This document shows positions 54,108-62,294 of a stretch of 64,000 nt of DNA, piece by piece (within the stretch, counting starts at the first letter, position 1; each line of letters begins with the position of its first letter). Under the pieces are notes generated by a model. That model ran no database searches, had not been told where the DNA came from, and was given only the letters and a program-made list of their open reading frames with translations. Source of the stretch: Streptomyces sp. V2I9 (lineage in GTDB: Bacteria; Actinomycetota; Actinomycetes; Streptomycetales; Streptomycetaceae); contig NZ_JAUSZJ010000002.1 of NCBI RefSeq assembly GCF_030817475.1, forward strand, positions 1,231,501-1,295,500, read 5' to 3'. Position numbers and translations under genes: made by a program.

Positions 54108-55972
54108 GCGACGACCTGGGGCGACGTCCGCAGACCCCCGCGGTCCGCTTCGGACTCCTGGGGCCTCTGAGGATCACGCGCGACGGCCACCCGATCCACG
54201 TCCCCGCCGACAAGCAGCGAACCGTCCTGGCCATGCTCATCGCACACCGGGGACGGGCCGTGCCGGTGGCCGCACTGACCGACGAGGTCTGGGGCAGCGC
54301 GCCACCCCGCTCGGCGGTGCCCAATCTGCGGACGTACATCATGCAACTCCGGCGGCTGCTGCGCCCGCTGGACCACCCGGATCACCCACGCCTGACCACG
54401 GGACACCGCGGATACACCCTCAGCATCACCGACGACGAACTCGACTCCGCCCGCTTCGAAGCCCTCACCGAGAAGGGCCGGCGGGCCGCGGCACGCCAGG
54501 ACATGACCGAGGCGTCCCGCGCCTACCGCGGCGCCCTCGCCCTCTGGCAGGCGGACCCCCTGGAAGACGTGCCCCAGGGACCCGTCCTGCGAGGCGTCGC
54601 CGAGGAACTCGGCGAGAACCTCCTCCACACCTTCGAGAGCCACATCGCCGCCGAACTCGCCCTCGGCGAGGGGGCGTCGCTGATCGAACCCCTGCGCCGG
54701 ATCATCCGGAGACATCCGCTCCGCGAGCGGCTGAGGAGCCAGCTGATGGTCTCCCTCTACCGGAGCGGCGACGCCGCCGCCGCGCTGACCGCGTTCACCG
54801 AGGCGCGGGACGTGCTGCGCCGCGAACTCGGCATGGATCCGGGCCCGGAACTCCTCGAAACCCACCAGGCCGTCCTGCGCCGCGCCGCCTCGCTCTCACC
54901 CGCCCGCACGACCGCCCGGCCGGCCGGGGGCACCACCGCGAAAACCACCGACGCACCTCGCCAACTCCCCCGCGAATCAGCGGTGTTCGTCGGCCGCCGA
55001 CCGGAACAGGACCAGGCGCGCAGCGCTCTGCGCGCTCAGGCCGGAGAGACCGTCGGGGCACCGGTGGTCCTCTTCCACGGCCCTCCCGGCTCGGGAAAGT
55101 CCGCTCTGGCCCTGCGGGTCGCCCACTCCGTGAGCAGCTCCTACCCCGACGGCCGGCTCTACGCCGACCTGCGGGGCGGCGGACCGGACACCCGGCCGCC
55201 CGGACCCACCGACACCCTGAAACGATTCCTCAAGGCCCTGGGAGTGCCGGGCCACGAGATACCCGACTCCGCGGACGAGGCGGCGGCCACCTACCAGTCC
55301 GTACTCGCGGACAGGCGCGTCCTGATCGTCCTCGACAACGTGCCCGCACACGGCCGGGTCAACCCCCTCCTGCCCGCCGGTCCGCACTGCGCCGTACTCA
55401 TCACCGGCATCGGCACCCTGCCCACCCTGGACGCCGTCCGCATCCCCGTGCACCCCCTGGACGCAGAGCACTCCGTCAGACTCCTCGCCGAGCTGACAGG
55501 CCGGGACCGGGTCACCGCCGAACCCGGACCGGCCGCGGAGATCGCCCGCCTGTGCCAGGGAAACCCACTGGCTCTCAGCATCATCGGCGCGCGCTGCACG
55601 AACCGCCCCGACCGGCTCCTCGCGGACGTCGCCGACCGGCTCCGCGACCCGCGGCAACGCCTCGACCAGCTCCAGGTCGCCGGACTCACCATGCGCTCCG
55701 GATACACCCTCAGCTACGCCGCCCTGCCGCGCACCGCCGGCCGGCGCTCCGCCGCGTTCGCCTTCAAGTGCCTCGGCCTGCTGGACCGGCCCTTCGACGG
55801 ACGGCTCGCCGCGAAGACGATCGGCACCCCCCTGCCGGACACCGAACTCCTCCTGGAGGAACTCCTCGGCGTCGGCCTCCTGCGGTCCGTCGGCCGGGAA
55901 CAGTTCGACATGCCCGTCCTCACCCGGCTCTTCGCACGGGAACTGGCGGCCTGCGAGGACGCGCCCTCGTGA
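54104..55972 (+). CDS. SARP/AfsR-type transcriptional regulator with NB-ARC domain
   Basis: 622 residues. Residues about 15-105 are an OmpR-type winged helix (FGLLGPLRITRDGHPIHVPADKQRTVLAMLIAHRGR, then WGSAPPRSAVPNLRTYIMQLRRLL). Residues 110-260 are the bacterial transcriptional activator domain (FEALTEKGRRAAARQD, LRERLRSQLMVSLYRSG). An NB-ARC ATPase follows (about 300-500), with Walker A FHGPPGSGKSALALRV, Walker B VLIVLDNVP and GNPLALSIIGAR. Unlike AfsR there is no C-terminal TPR array. It is probably the pathway-specific activator of the peptide cluster and is translationally coupled to the S26 gene. Confidence 0.9.
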   Translation: MSDDLGRRPQTPAVRFGLLGPLRITRDGHPIHVPADKQRTVLAMLIAHRGRAVPVAALTDEVWGSAPPRSAVPNLRTYIMQLRRLLRPLDHPDHPRLTTGHRGYTLSITDDELDSARFEALTEKGRRAAARQDMTEASRAYRGALALWQADPLEDVPQGPVLRGVAEELGENLLHTFESHIAAELALGEGASLIEPLRRIIRRHPLRERLRSQLMVSLYRSGDAAAALTAFTEARDVLRRELGMDPGPELLETHQAVLRRAASLSPARTTARPAGGTTAKTTDAPRQLPRESAVFVGRRPEQDQARSALRAQAGETVGAPVVLFHGPPGSGKSALALRVAHSVSSSYPDGRLYADLRGGGPDTRPPGPTDTLKRFLKALGVPGHEIPDSADEAAATYQSVLADRRVLIVLDNVPAHGRVNPLLPAGPHCAVLITGIGTLPTLDAVRIPVHPLDAEHSVRLLAELTGRDRVTAEPGPAAEIARLCQGNPLALSIIGARCTNRPDRLLADVADRLRDPRQRLDQLQVAGLTMRSGYTLSYAALPRTAGRRSAAFAFKCLGLLDRPFDGRLAAKTIGTPLPDTELLLEELLGVGLLRSVGREQFDMPVLTRLFARELAACEDAPS

Positions 55973-56018
55973 CCCCGCCCGCTCCCCGACCGCCCGGCAC
56001 GACCCGGCAGGACCGTGC

Positions 56019-57902
56019 TCAGGAGACCACCGCCCGCGCCTCGTCCGTATCGCGGTAGCCGTCCGCCTGGATGGAGAACAGCTTCGCGTACGTGCCCGCG
56101 CGCGCCATCAGCTCCTCGTGGCTGCCCCGTTCCACGATCCGCCCGTCCTCCAGCACCACGATGGTCCCCGCCTCCCGGACGGCGCCGAGCCGGTGGGAGA
56201 CCAGCAGACTGGTGCGGTCGGCGCGCTGCTCGCGCAGCCCCCGGTGGATCTCGTACTCCGCCTCCGCGTCCAGACCGGCACTCGGCTCGTCCAGGATCAG
56301 CAGGTCACGCCGGTCGCGCAGCAGCGTGCGGGCCAGCGCGAGCCGCTGCCACTGCCCCCCGGACAGGGCCACACCCGCCTGCCCGTCCTCATCGTCCTCC
56401 GCCTGATCGGTGAAGATCCGGCTCAGCAACGTGTCGTAGCCGCGGGGCAGCCCCGCCACCACCCCGTCCACCCCCGCCCGCCGGGCCGCCTCCTGAAGCC
56501 TCCCCCGGTCCGGCAGTGCCTCCAGGTCACCCACACCGATGTTCTCGGCGGCGGTCAGGTCGTAGCACATGTAGTCCTGGAAGAGGACGCTCATCCGACG
56601 CCGCAACTCCTCCACAGGCACGTCGCGGATGTCCACCCCGTCCCAGAGGATCTGCCCCCTCGTCGGATCGTAGAACCGGCACAGCAGCTTGATCAGTGTG
56701 CTCTTGCCCGCCCCGTTGAGCCCCACCAGCGCGACCGAACTCCCCTTGGCCAGCGTCAGATCGACCCCCCGCAGAATCCACGGATGGTCCTCGTCGTAAC
56801 GGAACCAGACGTCCCGCAGCTCGATCCCGGCCCTCAGCCCGGACAGCTCCCCCGCCACCGCCTCCGACCGGACGGGCAGATCATCGGGAAGGGAGGTCAC
56901 CTTGTCGTGGTAGCCGAACACCAGCAGCGCCTGGTGCGCGAAGGCCACGTTGTCGACCAGACCGGCCAGGGCCGCCTGGGTCCCCCCCACCGCCGCGACG
57001 AACGCCGTGACATCACCGACGCTCAGCGAACCCCGCGCGGCCGCGCGCACGGCCCACAGCAGACCCACGGCAGCCACCACGGTGGACAGCAGCGCCAGCA
57101 GTGACTGCGTACGCGCCTCGCGCCGGTCCACCGCCCGCTCCCCCGACTGCCGGACCGCCAGCTCACCGAGCATCCGCTCCCGCAGGAAATCCCCCAGCCC
57201 GAACAGTCTCGTCTCCTTGGCCCCCCGGACATCGGTGATCAGCAGCGAATAGAAGATCTGGCGCCGGGCCGACGCCGACACCCCCGCCAGCATGGTCACC
57301 CGCTGCCTCGACAGCACCAGCCGCGCGATCAGCGCCGGTACCGCCGCCGCCGAGACCAGAGCCGCCATCACCGGGCTCAGCACGGTCAGCGTCCCCAACA
57401 GACTCACCAGCGTGATCACATTGCGCACCGTGTCGAACAGCCCCGTGGTGACCGGCCCCATCGCACCGCCCGACGCCTGCAGCGCCATGCTCAGGTCATT
57501 GCGGAACTCCGGATCCTCGAACCGCGACAGGCCCCGGAAACCGTTGATCGAACGGTACAGCCGGTCCTGCATCGAACGGTCGAGCCTGCGGGCCAGTTCG
57601 TTCTGCAGATACGTCGACAGATGCGGCAGCACACCCGCCGCCAACCCCACCACCGCCAGCGCCACCGCCCACCGGACCACCTCGTCCGCACGGCCCGCGG
57701 CCAGGTCGTCGACGATGAACTTGGTGAACCACGCCGTCGCCGTCGGAAGAAGGCCGGAAACCACCATGATCAGGAGATACACCGCCGCCGGCAGCCGCCC
57801 GGCCCGCCAGCACAGCAGCCAGGCCGCCACCAGGTGGCGCACCAGCCACCGCGGGCCCCTGCGCTCACCGGCGGCCCCGGCGATCGGCCGCACCACGCTC
57901 AC
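56019..57902 (-). CDS. ABC transporter, fused permease and ATPase (exporter)
   Basis: 627 residues from GTG 57902. Six membrane helices (about 30-330) are followed by a nucleotide-binding domain with Walker A VGLNGAGKST, the Q-loop LFQDYMCYD, signature LSGGQWQRLALARTLL, Walker B LLILDEPSAGLD and the H-loop SLLVSHRLG. There is no N-terminal C39 peptidase domain, so leader removal must be done elsewhere (the S26 protein is a candidate). The start overlaps the MauD-like stop by 4 bp, making it the last gene of P2-mauE-mauD-like-ABC. The likely cargo is P1 and P2 or their mature forms. Confidence 0.88.
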   Translation of the reverse strand: MSVVRPIAGAAGERRGPRWLVRHLVAAWLLCWRAGRLPAAVYLLIMVVSGLLPTATAWFTKFIVDDLAAGRADEVVRWAVALAVVGLAAGVLPHLSTYLQNELARRLDRSMQDRLYRSINGFRGLSRFEDPEFRNDLSMALQASGGAMGPVTTGLFDTVRNVITLVSLLGTLTVLSPVMAALVSAAAVPALIARLVLSRQRVTMLAGVSASARRQIFYSLLITDVRGAKETRLFGLGDFLRERMLGELAVRQSGERAVDRREARTQSLLALLSTVVAAVGLLWAVRAAARGSLSVGDVTAFVAAVGGTQAALAGLVDNVAFAHQALLVFGYHDKVTSLPDDLPVRSEAVAGELSGLRAGIELRDVWFRYDEDHPWILRGVDLTLAKGSSVALVGLNGAGKSTLIKLLCRFYDPTRGQILWDGVDIRDVPVEELRRRMSVLFQDYMCYDLTAAENIGVGDLEALPDRGRLQEAARRAGVDGVVAGLPRGYDTLLSRIFTDQAEDDEDGQAGVALSGGQWQRLALARTLLRDRRDLLILDEPSAGLDAEAEYEIHRGLREQRADRTSLLVSHRLGAVREAGTIVVLEDGRIVERGSHEELMARAGTYAKLFSIQADGYRDTDEARAVVS

Positions 57903-58399
57903 ACCGCCGCCGACTCGCCCAGCACCGCCAGATCCGTGTGCGCCCGCACCACGACACCGTCCGGACCGACAGCCAGGAACGTCGGGAACGCCTCGATCCC
58001 CAGCGCACTCACCGCCCCGGCCGCCACCTCGTCCCGCAGCACGACCGCGTCGTCCGCCACCAGCGCCGCCAACTCCTCCGCCCGACGCCCCTCGCCGGAC
58101 ACCACCGCCAGCGCCGCCCGGCCGCGCGCCCGCGCCGCGAACCCCGGCGCGTGCTCATGGCAGGTGTCGCACTGCGCGTCGAAGAACGCGACCAGATCGG
58201 GCGCCTGCGCCGCCACCGCCCCGGGCAGCGCACGGCCCACCAGGACCCCGGGATCGTACGGCGCGAACGAAGGCCGCTCCGCGAGCCGTTCCAACTCGGC
58301 CGTGTGCTCCCGCAGCCTGCGCAGAACCGCGAACGTCAGCACCAGGTCGAACACGCACAGCGCACCCACCAGCACCAGGGCCGCGACAACGAACATCAT
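57899..58399 (-). CDS. Membrane-anchored thioredoxin-like protein (MauD-like)
   Basis: 166 residues from ATG 58399, preferred over GTG 58408 because GAGG lies about 8 nt before it. One N-terminal helix (FVVAALVLVGALCVFDLVLTFAVL) with a short cytoplasmic start is followed by a thioredoxin fold; the active-site motif is AFFDAQCDTCHEHAPGF (C-x2-C) and the cis-Pro region is GIEAFPTFLAVGPDG. MauD is the thiol-oxidoreductase needed for the disulfide-rich light chain of methylamine dehydrogenase. Here no dehydrogenase is encoded and the Cys-rich peptides are the obvious substrates. The stop overlaps the ABC gene start. Confidence 0.83.
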   Translation of the reverse strand: MMFVVAALVLVGALCVFDLVLTFAVLRRLREHTAELERLAERPSFAPYDPGVLVGRALPGAVAAQAPDLVAFFDAQCDTCHEHAPGFAARARGRAALAVVSGEGRRAEELAALVADDAVVLRDEVAAGAVSALGIEAFPTFLAVGPDGVVVRAHTDLAVLGESAAV

Positions 58400-58443
58400 G
58401 AGAACCACCTCGGTCGCACCGGCTCACTCACCCGCGGCCGGCA

Positions 58444-58977
58444 TCACAGGTCGGGACGGAAAAGGGACATCAGATCGTCGAGGCGCACCACCAGGAACAC
58501 CCCGAGCACGGCCGCCACCCCGGCGACGGCCACACCACCCGCATGGGGCGGCCACGCCGCCCCGGCACCCGTGACCGCGGCCGCCAGCCCACCGGCGCCC
58601 ACCACCGCGAGAATCAGGTTGCGCACCACATGGACCCGCCCCAGCGGAGCGGACGACGCCCCGAAACACCGGCACGGAGCGGACCCGCCGGCCCGCAGCG
58701 CCAGCACGATCCCCGCGGCGAAGGCGCCGAGCAGAAGAACAGCCGCCAGAAACCCGGCGGGAACCGTGCGCCCCGGAACCAGCAGGACCAGCACCAGGAA
58801 CTCCACACCGACCACCACGGCCGCGCACACCCGCGACACACGCCGGGGAAAGAGCCCCAACCGCACCACGGAGCCCGCGAACTCACGATAGGCCGCCGCA
58901 CTGCGGACCTTCCCGACGAACGCCGCCAGGAACACCCCCGCCAGCAGAACCCGGCAGAACAGCACGAGATACGTCAT
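58444..58977 (-). CDS. MauE/DoxX-type membrane protein
   Basis: 177 residues from ATG 58977, with four hydrophobic helices (LVLFCRVLLAGVFLAAFVG, VCAAVVVGVEFLVLVLLVPG, GFLAAVLLLGAFAAGIVLAL, AGGVAVAGVAAVLGVFLVV). The first begins with the VGKVRS stretch usual in MauE, and the PCRCFG motif after helix 3 is the conserved MauE cysteine pair, thought to relay redox equivalents to a MauD-like protein in a VKOR-like manner. The gene lies 96 nt after P2 and 44 nt before the MauD-like gene. Confidence 0.85.
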   Translation of the reverse strand: MTYLVLFCRVLLAGVFLAAFVGKVRSAAAYREFAGSVVRLGLFPRRVSRVCAAVVVGVEFLVLVLLVPGRTVPAGFLAAVLLLGAFAAGIVLALRAGGSAPCRCFGASSAPLGRVHVVRNLILAVVGAGGLAAAVTGAGAAWPPHAGGVAVAGVAAVLGVFLVVRLDDLMSLFRPDL

Positions 58978-59073
58978 GTGATCAACCCCCCGGACCCCCC
59001 GGACTCGACCGGACCACCGGCCCGGACCCCGCCGTGCGGCACACGGCACGCACGGCGGCCCTCCCCGGCAGCC

Positions 59074-59271
59074 TCAGCAACCGATGTAGCGCACGCTCGA
59101 ACACTCACCGCACGCCGTCCGGCCGGCGACGATGTAACAGAGCCGGTAGATCTTCCGCCAGTCGGCCGTGCAGTAGCAGTACTCCCAGAAGCTGGCGTCC
59201 GCCGAGGCGTTCGCCTTCGGAACCAGACGCGCGAGCACCCGGTCACCCACACGGTTCATCGCAGAGAGCAT
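59074..59271 (-). CDS. Six-cysteine small peptide P2 (Mau-like cluster)
   Basis: 65 residues from ATG 59271 with GGGAGGA 8 nt upstream. Leader-like NRVGDRVLARLVPKANASAD matches peptide P1, then six cysteines as C-x1-C-x10-C-x8-C-x2-C-x7-C (EYCYC ... CYIVAGRTACGECSSVRYIGC). The YRLCYIVAGRTACGEC stretch resembles, from memory, the YLISYHDCCGKTACGRC region of aromatic amine dehydrogenase light chain. Two Trp are present, one before and one after the CYC motif, but no MauG or dehydrogenase is encoded here. First gene of the P2-mauE-mauD-like-ABC unit, 5.8 kb from P1. Confidence 0.75.
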   Translation of the reverse strand: MLSAMNRVGDRVLARLVPKANASADASFWEYCYCTADWRKIYRLCYIVAGRTACGECSSVRYIGC

Positions 59272-60026
59272 GAGCCATTCCTCCCACAGGCCGCGAACAA
59301 GGACACCCGGCACTCCGCTCGGCAAGCCCCGCGCCAGGACACCCGCACGGTACGGACCCGCCGTAGAACGACCCGTACAGCCGGGCTACAGCGCACCCCC
59401 CGCACAACCGCCCGCCGACCACCCTCCGCGACCACGCCACCACACCCACGCACCCCCACCACGACCGCACCGCATTCCGGACGACGCACACCCATATCCG
59501 AGGCAGACACGGCAAGTTGAAGGAAACACACGGTCAACACCCTTGACGGCACAGCCCGTTCCATGACCTGCTGCAACAGCGACACCGCCCCGGCGGCACG
59601 GCACACACACCCCACACAGGTAACACTGCGTAACAACTGTGCCGTACACGAAACACCCCCGCCCCCACCCCCGCACCCCCCGCCACCCCCTCCCCGGCCC
59701 ACACGCGCCCCGACCCGCGCGACAGCACCAAGATCACCCCAAGCCCCTTAGCAGAGCTGCGCGTTCTCACCATGTGGTCCCCTCGCAGTCCAGGCGAAAC
59801 CGGCACATGTCCTCACAGGAAGCTCAAGCCTTGCTCAAGGGCATAACAAGAGAGTCACATCCGCCGCCGACCCATCCCGATGACCCCCGGCTGCGCTTAG
59901 AGTCACGGCCAGTCACCGCGCCGCCGGGCGCGTCTGCTGCACGGCCCTGTACCAACCCAGTACGGCCCGGCGAAGATCACGGCACCTCATGCCCGAGGAG
60001 CGCCGCGCCAGGGAAAGGACCCTCTC
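59272..60026. other. Intergenic region between P2 and livJ, with C-rich tract
   Basis: 755 bp; I see no supportable gene. It holds the P2 upstream region with direct repeats AGGACACCC (59300 and 59336) and TACGG-type half repeats (59350-59380), a C-rich tract at 59656-59695, and the livJ upstream region, in which TAGAGT (about 59895) is a possible -10. Base composition shifts to C-rich on the plus strand. Confidence 0.5.
59656..59695 (-). other. Potential G-quadruplex (six G tracts on minus strand)
   Basis: On the minus strand at least six runs of 4-6 G are separated by 1-4 bases within 40 bp, meeting the usual G4 rule. It is 385 bp upstream of P2 and 330 bp upstream of livJ. Confidence 0.6.
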
Positions 60027-61262
60027 GTGCGACACCGTTCTTTGCACATACTCACCGCAGTGCTCACCACCGGAGCACTGACGCTCACCGCCTGCGGGTC
60101 GCGCGACGAAGGCAGCAAGGACAACGGAGACAGCGGTGGCAAGACCACCGTCGTCATCGGCGTCGACGCGCCCCTCACCGGCTCCCTCTCCGCACTCGGC
60201 CAGGGAATCAAGAACTCCGTGGACCTCGCGGCCAAGACCGCGAACAAGAACAACGAAGTCCCCGGCATCGAGTTCAAGATCGAAGCCCTCGACGACCAGG
60301 CCGTCCCCGCCTCCGGACAGGCCAACGCCACCAAGCTCGTCGGCAACACCGACGTCCTCGGCGCCGTCGGCCCCCTCAACTCCGGCGTCGCCCAGTCCAT
60401 GCAGGGAGTCTTCGAGAAGGCCGACCTCGCCCAGGTCTCCCCGGCCAACACCAACCCCGCGCTCAGCCAGGGCGACAACTGGGGCAAGGGCGACATCAAG
60501 CGCCCCTTCAAGACCTACTTCCGCACCTGCGCCACCGACGTCGTCCAGGGCAAGTTCGCCGCCCAGTACCTCTACAACGACGCCAAGAAGAAGAAGGTCT
60601 ACGTCGTCGACGACAAGCAGACCTACGGCGCCGGCCTCGCCGCCATCTTCTCCGCCGAATTCGAACGCCTCGGCGGCAAGGTCGTCGGCACCGACCACGT
60701 CACGGTCAAGGAGACCGACTTCTCCAGCACCGCCGACAAGGTCAAGAGCTCCGGCGCCGACTCCGTCTACTACGGCGGCCAGTACCCCGAGGGCGGCCTC
60801 CTCTCCGACCAGATCAAGAAGACCGGCGCCAAGATCCCCACCATGGGCGGCGACGGCATCTACGACCCCGCCTTCATCAGCGCCTCCGGCGAAGCCAACG
60901 ACGGCGACTACGCCACCTCCATCGGCTACCCCGTCGAGGCCCTCCCGACCGCCAAGAAGTTCATCGAGGACTACAAGGCCGGCGGCTACAAGGACCCCTA
61001 CGCAGCCTACGGCGGCTACTCCTACGACGCCGGATGGGCCATCATCCAGGCCGTCAAGGCCGTCGTCGCCGACAACGACGGCAAGCTCCCCGAAGACGCC
61101 CGCGCCAAGGTCACCGAAGCCATGGCCAAGGTCTCCTTCGACGGCGTGACCGGCAAGGTCTCCTTCGACGAGAACGGCGACACCACCAACAAGCAGCTCA
61201 CCGTCTACCAGGTCCAGAAGGGCGCCTGGAAGGACGTCAAGAGCGCCACGTTCGAAGACTGA
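60027..61262 (+). CDS. livJ: Branched-chain amino acid ABC transporter, substrate-binding lipoprotein
   Basis: 411 residues from GTG 60027 (AGGAAAGGA upstream). Lipobox TLTACGS gives a lipid-anchored Cys at about residue 22, then an Asp/Gly-rich spacer. The periplasmic-binding fold type I follows: VVIGVDAPLTGSLSALGQGIKNSVDLA, FKIEALDDQAVPASGQANATKLV, GAVGPLNSGVAQSMQG, VSPANTNPAL, DKQTYGAGLAAIFSAEFERLGGKVVG and YGGQYPEGG. Codon use is strongly biased to a few C-ending codons, consistent with high expression. A 14-bp hairpin lies between this gene and livH, which would allow excess of binding protein over permease. Confidence 0.92.
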   Translation: MRHRSLHILTAVLTTGALTLTACGSRDEGSKDNGDSGGKTTVVIGVDAPLTGSLSALGQGIKNSVDLAAKTANKNNEVPGIEFKIEALDDQAVPASGQANATKLVGNTDVLGAVGPLNSGVAQSMQGVFEKADLAQVSPANTNPALSQGDNWGKGDIKRPFKTYFRTCATDVVQGKFAAQYLYNDAKKKKVYVVDDKQTYGAGLAAIFSAEFERLGGKVVGTDHVTVKETDFSSTADKVKSSGADSVYYGGQYPEGGLLSDQIKKTGAKIPTMGGDGIYDPAFISASGEANDGDYATSIGYPVEALPTAKKFIEDYKAGGYKDPYAAYGGYSYDAGWAIIQAVKAVVADNDGKLPEDARAKVTEAMAKVSFDGVTGKVSFDENGDTTNKQLTVYQVQKGAWKDVKSATFED

Positions 61263-61294
61263 CCCCCGCACAGCCCCGCCCCACCTGACCCCAT

Positions 61295-61327
61295 CCGCGC
61301 GAGGGCGCAAACAGCGCCCTCGCGCGG
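61295..61327 (+). terminator. Attenuating hairpin between livJ and livH
   Basis: Perfect 14-bp stem CCGCGCGAGGGCGC (61295-61308) and GCGCCCTCGCGCGG (61314-61327), 5-nt loop, 32 nt after the livJ stop and 34 nt before livH. Probably a partial terminator or 3'-end stabiliser that sets binding-protein excess. Confidence 0.75.
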
Positions 61328-61361
61328 AGTCATATCCGACAAGCTCATCGGAGGCCCTGCG

Positions 61362-62294
61362 GTGCACGAACTGCCGCAACAGCTGGCCAACGGCCTTGCC
61401 CTGGGCGCCCTCTATGGCCTCATAGCCATCGGGTACACCATGGTCTACGGCATCGTCCAGCTCATCAACTTCGCCCACGGCGAGATCTTCATGATCGGGG
61501 GCTTCGGCGCCCTCACCACCTACATCATGCTCCCCAGCGGGACGACCCTCCTGCTCGCCATCCCGCTCATGATCATCGGTGGTGCCATCGCCTCCGTCGC
61601 CGTGGCCACCGCCGCGGAACGGTTCGCCTACCGGCCCCTGCGCGGCGCCCCCCGCCTCGCCCCGCTCATCACCGCGATCGGCCTCTCGATCGTGCTCCAA
61701 CAGCTCATCTGGGGCTTCTACCCCGACGCGAAGAAGCCCCGCAGCTTCCCCGAGTTCCAAGGCGAATCCTTCAAGCTGCTCGACAACCTCTACCTCCAGC
61801 GCGCCGACGCCTTCGTCCTCGTCCTCGCCCCGCTCTGCATGCTCGCCCTCGGCCTCTTCGTCGCCAAGAGCCGCAGCGGCCGCGCCATGCAGGCCACCGC
61901 CCAGGACCCCGACACAGCCAAACTCATGGGCATCAACACCGACCGCATCATCGTGATGGCCTTCGCCATCGGCGCCGCCTTCGCCGCCGTCGCCTCGGTC
62001 GCCTACGGCCTCGACAAGGGCCAGATCAACTTCGAGATGGGCTTCATCCTCGGACTCAAGGCCTTCACCGCCGCCGTCCTCGGCGGCATCGGCAACATCT
62101 ACGGCGCCATGGTCGGCGGCGTCGTCCTCGGCCTCGCCGAAGCCCTCTCCATCGCCTACATCGAAGAGATCCCCGGCATGCAGCAGCTCGGCGGCGGCGC
62201 CTGGGCCAACGTCTGGGCCTTCGTCCTCCTCATCGTCGTCCTCCTCGTCAGGCCACAAGGCCTACTCGGCGAGCGCGTCACGGATCGGGCGTGA
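61362..62294 (+). CDS. livH: Branched-chain amino acid ABC transporter permease
   Basis: 310 residues from GTG 61362, with GGAGG 7 nt upstream. Family N-terminus LANGLALGALYGLIAIGYTMVYGIVQLINFAHGEIFMIG, then about eight membrane helices. The EAA-like loop (SRSGRAMQATAQDPDTAKLMGINTDRIIVMAFAIG) contacts the ATPase. The late GFILGLKAFTAAVLGGIGNIYGAMVGG is characteristic of LivH. Its stop overlaps the presumed livM start (GTGA at 62291). Confidence 0.95.
   Translation: MHELPQQLANGLALGALYGLIAIGYTMVYGIVQLINFAHGEIFMIGGFGALTTYIMLPSGTTLLLAIPLMIIGGAIASVAVATAAERFAYRPLRGAPRLAPLITAIGLSIVLQQLIWGFYPDAKKPRSFPEFQGESFKLLDNLYLQRADAFVLVLAPLCMLALGLFVAKSRSGRAMQATAQDPDTAKLMGINTDRIIVMAFAIGAAFAAVASVAYGLDKGQINFEMGFILGLKAFTAAVLGGIGNIYGAMVGGVVLGLAEALSIAYIEEIPGMQQLGGGAWANVWAFVLLIVVLLVRPQGLLGERVTDRA

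Noticed and set aside
54104..55972. AfsR proper
   Set aside because: AfsR is near 990 residues with a C-terminal TPR array; this protein stops after the NB-ARC region and is linked to the peptide cluster.
59272..60026. A hidden small peptide gene in the C-rich region
   Set aside because: Frames here are Pro/His/Thr or Gly/Val-rich without start signals, leader similarity to P1/P2 or codon bias.
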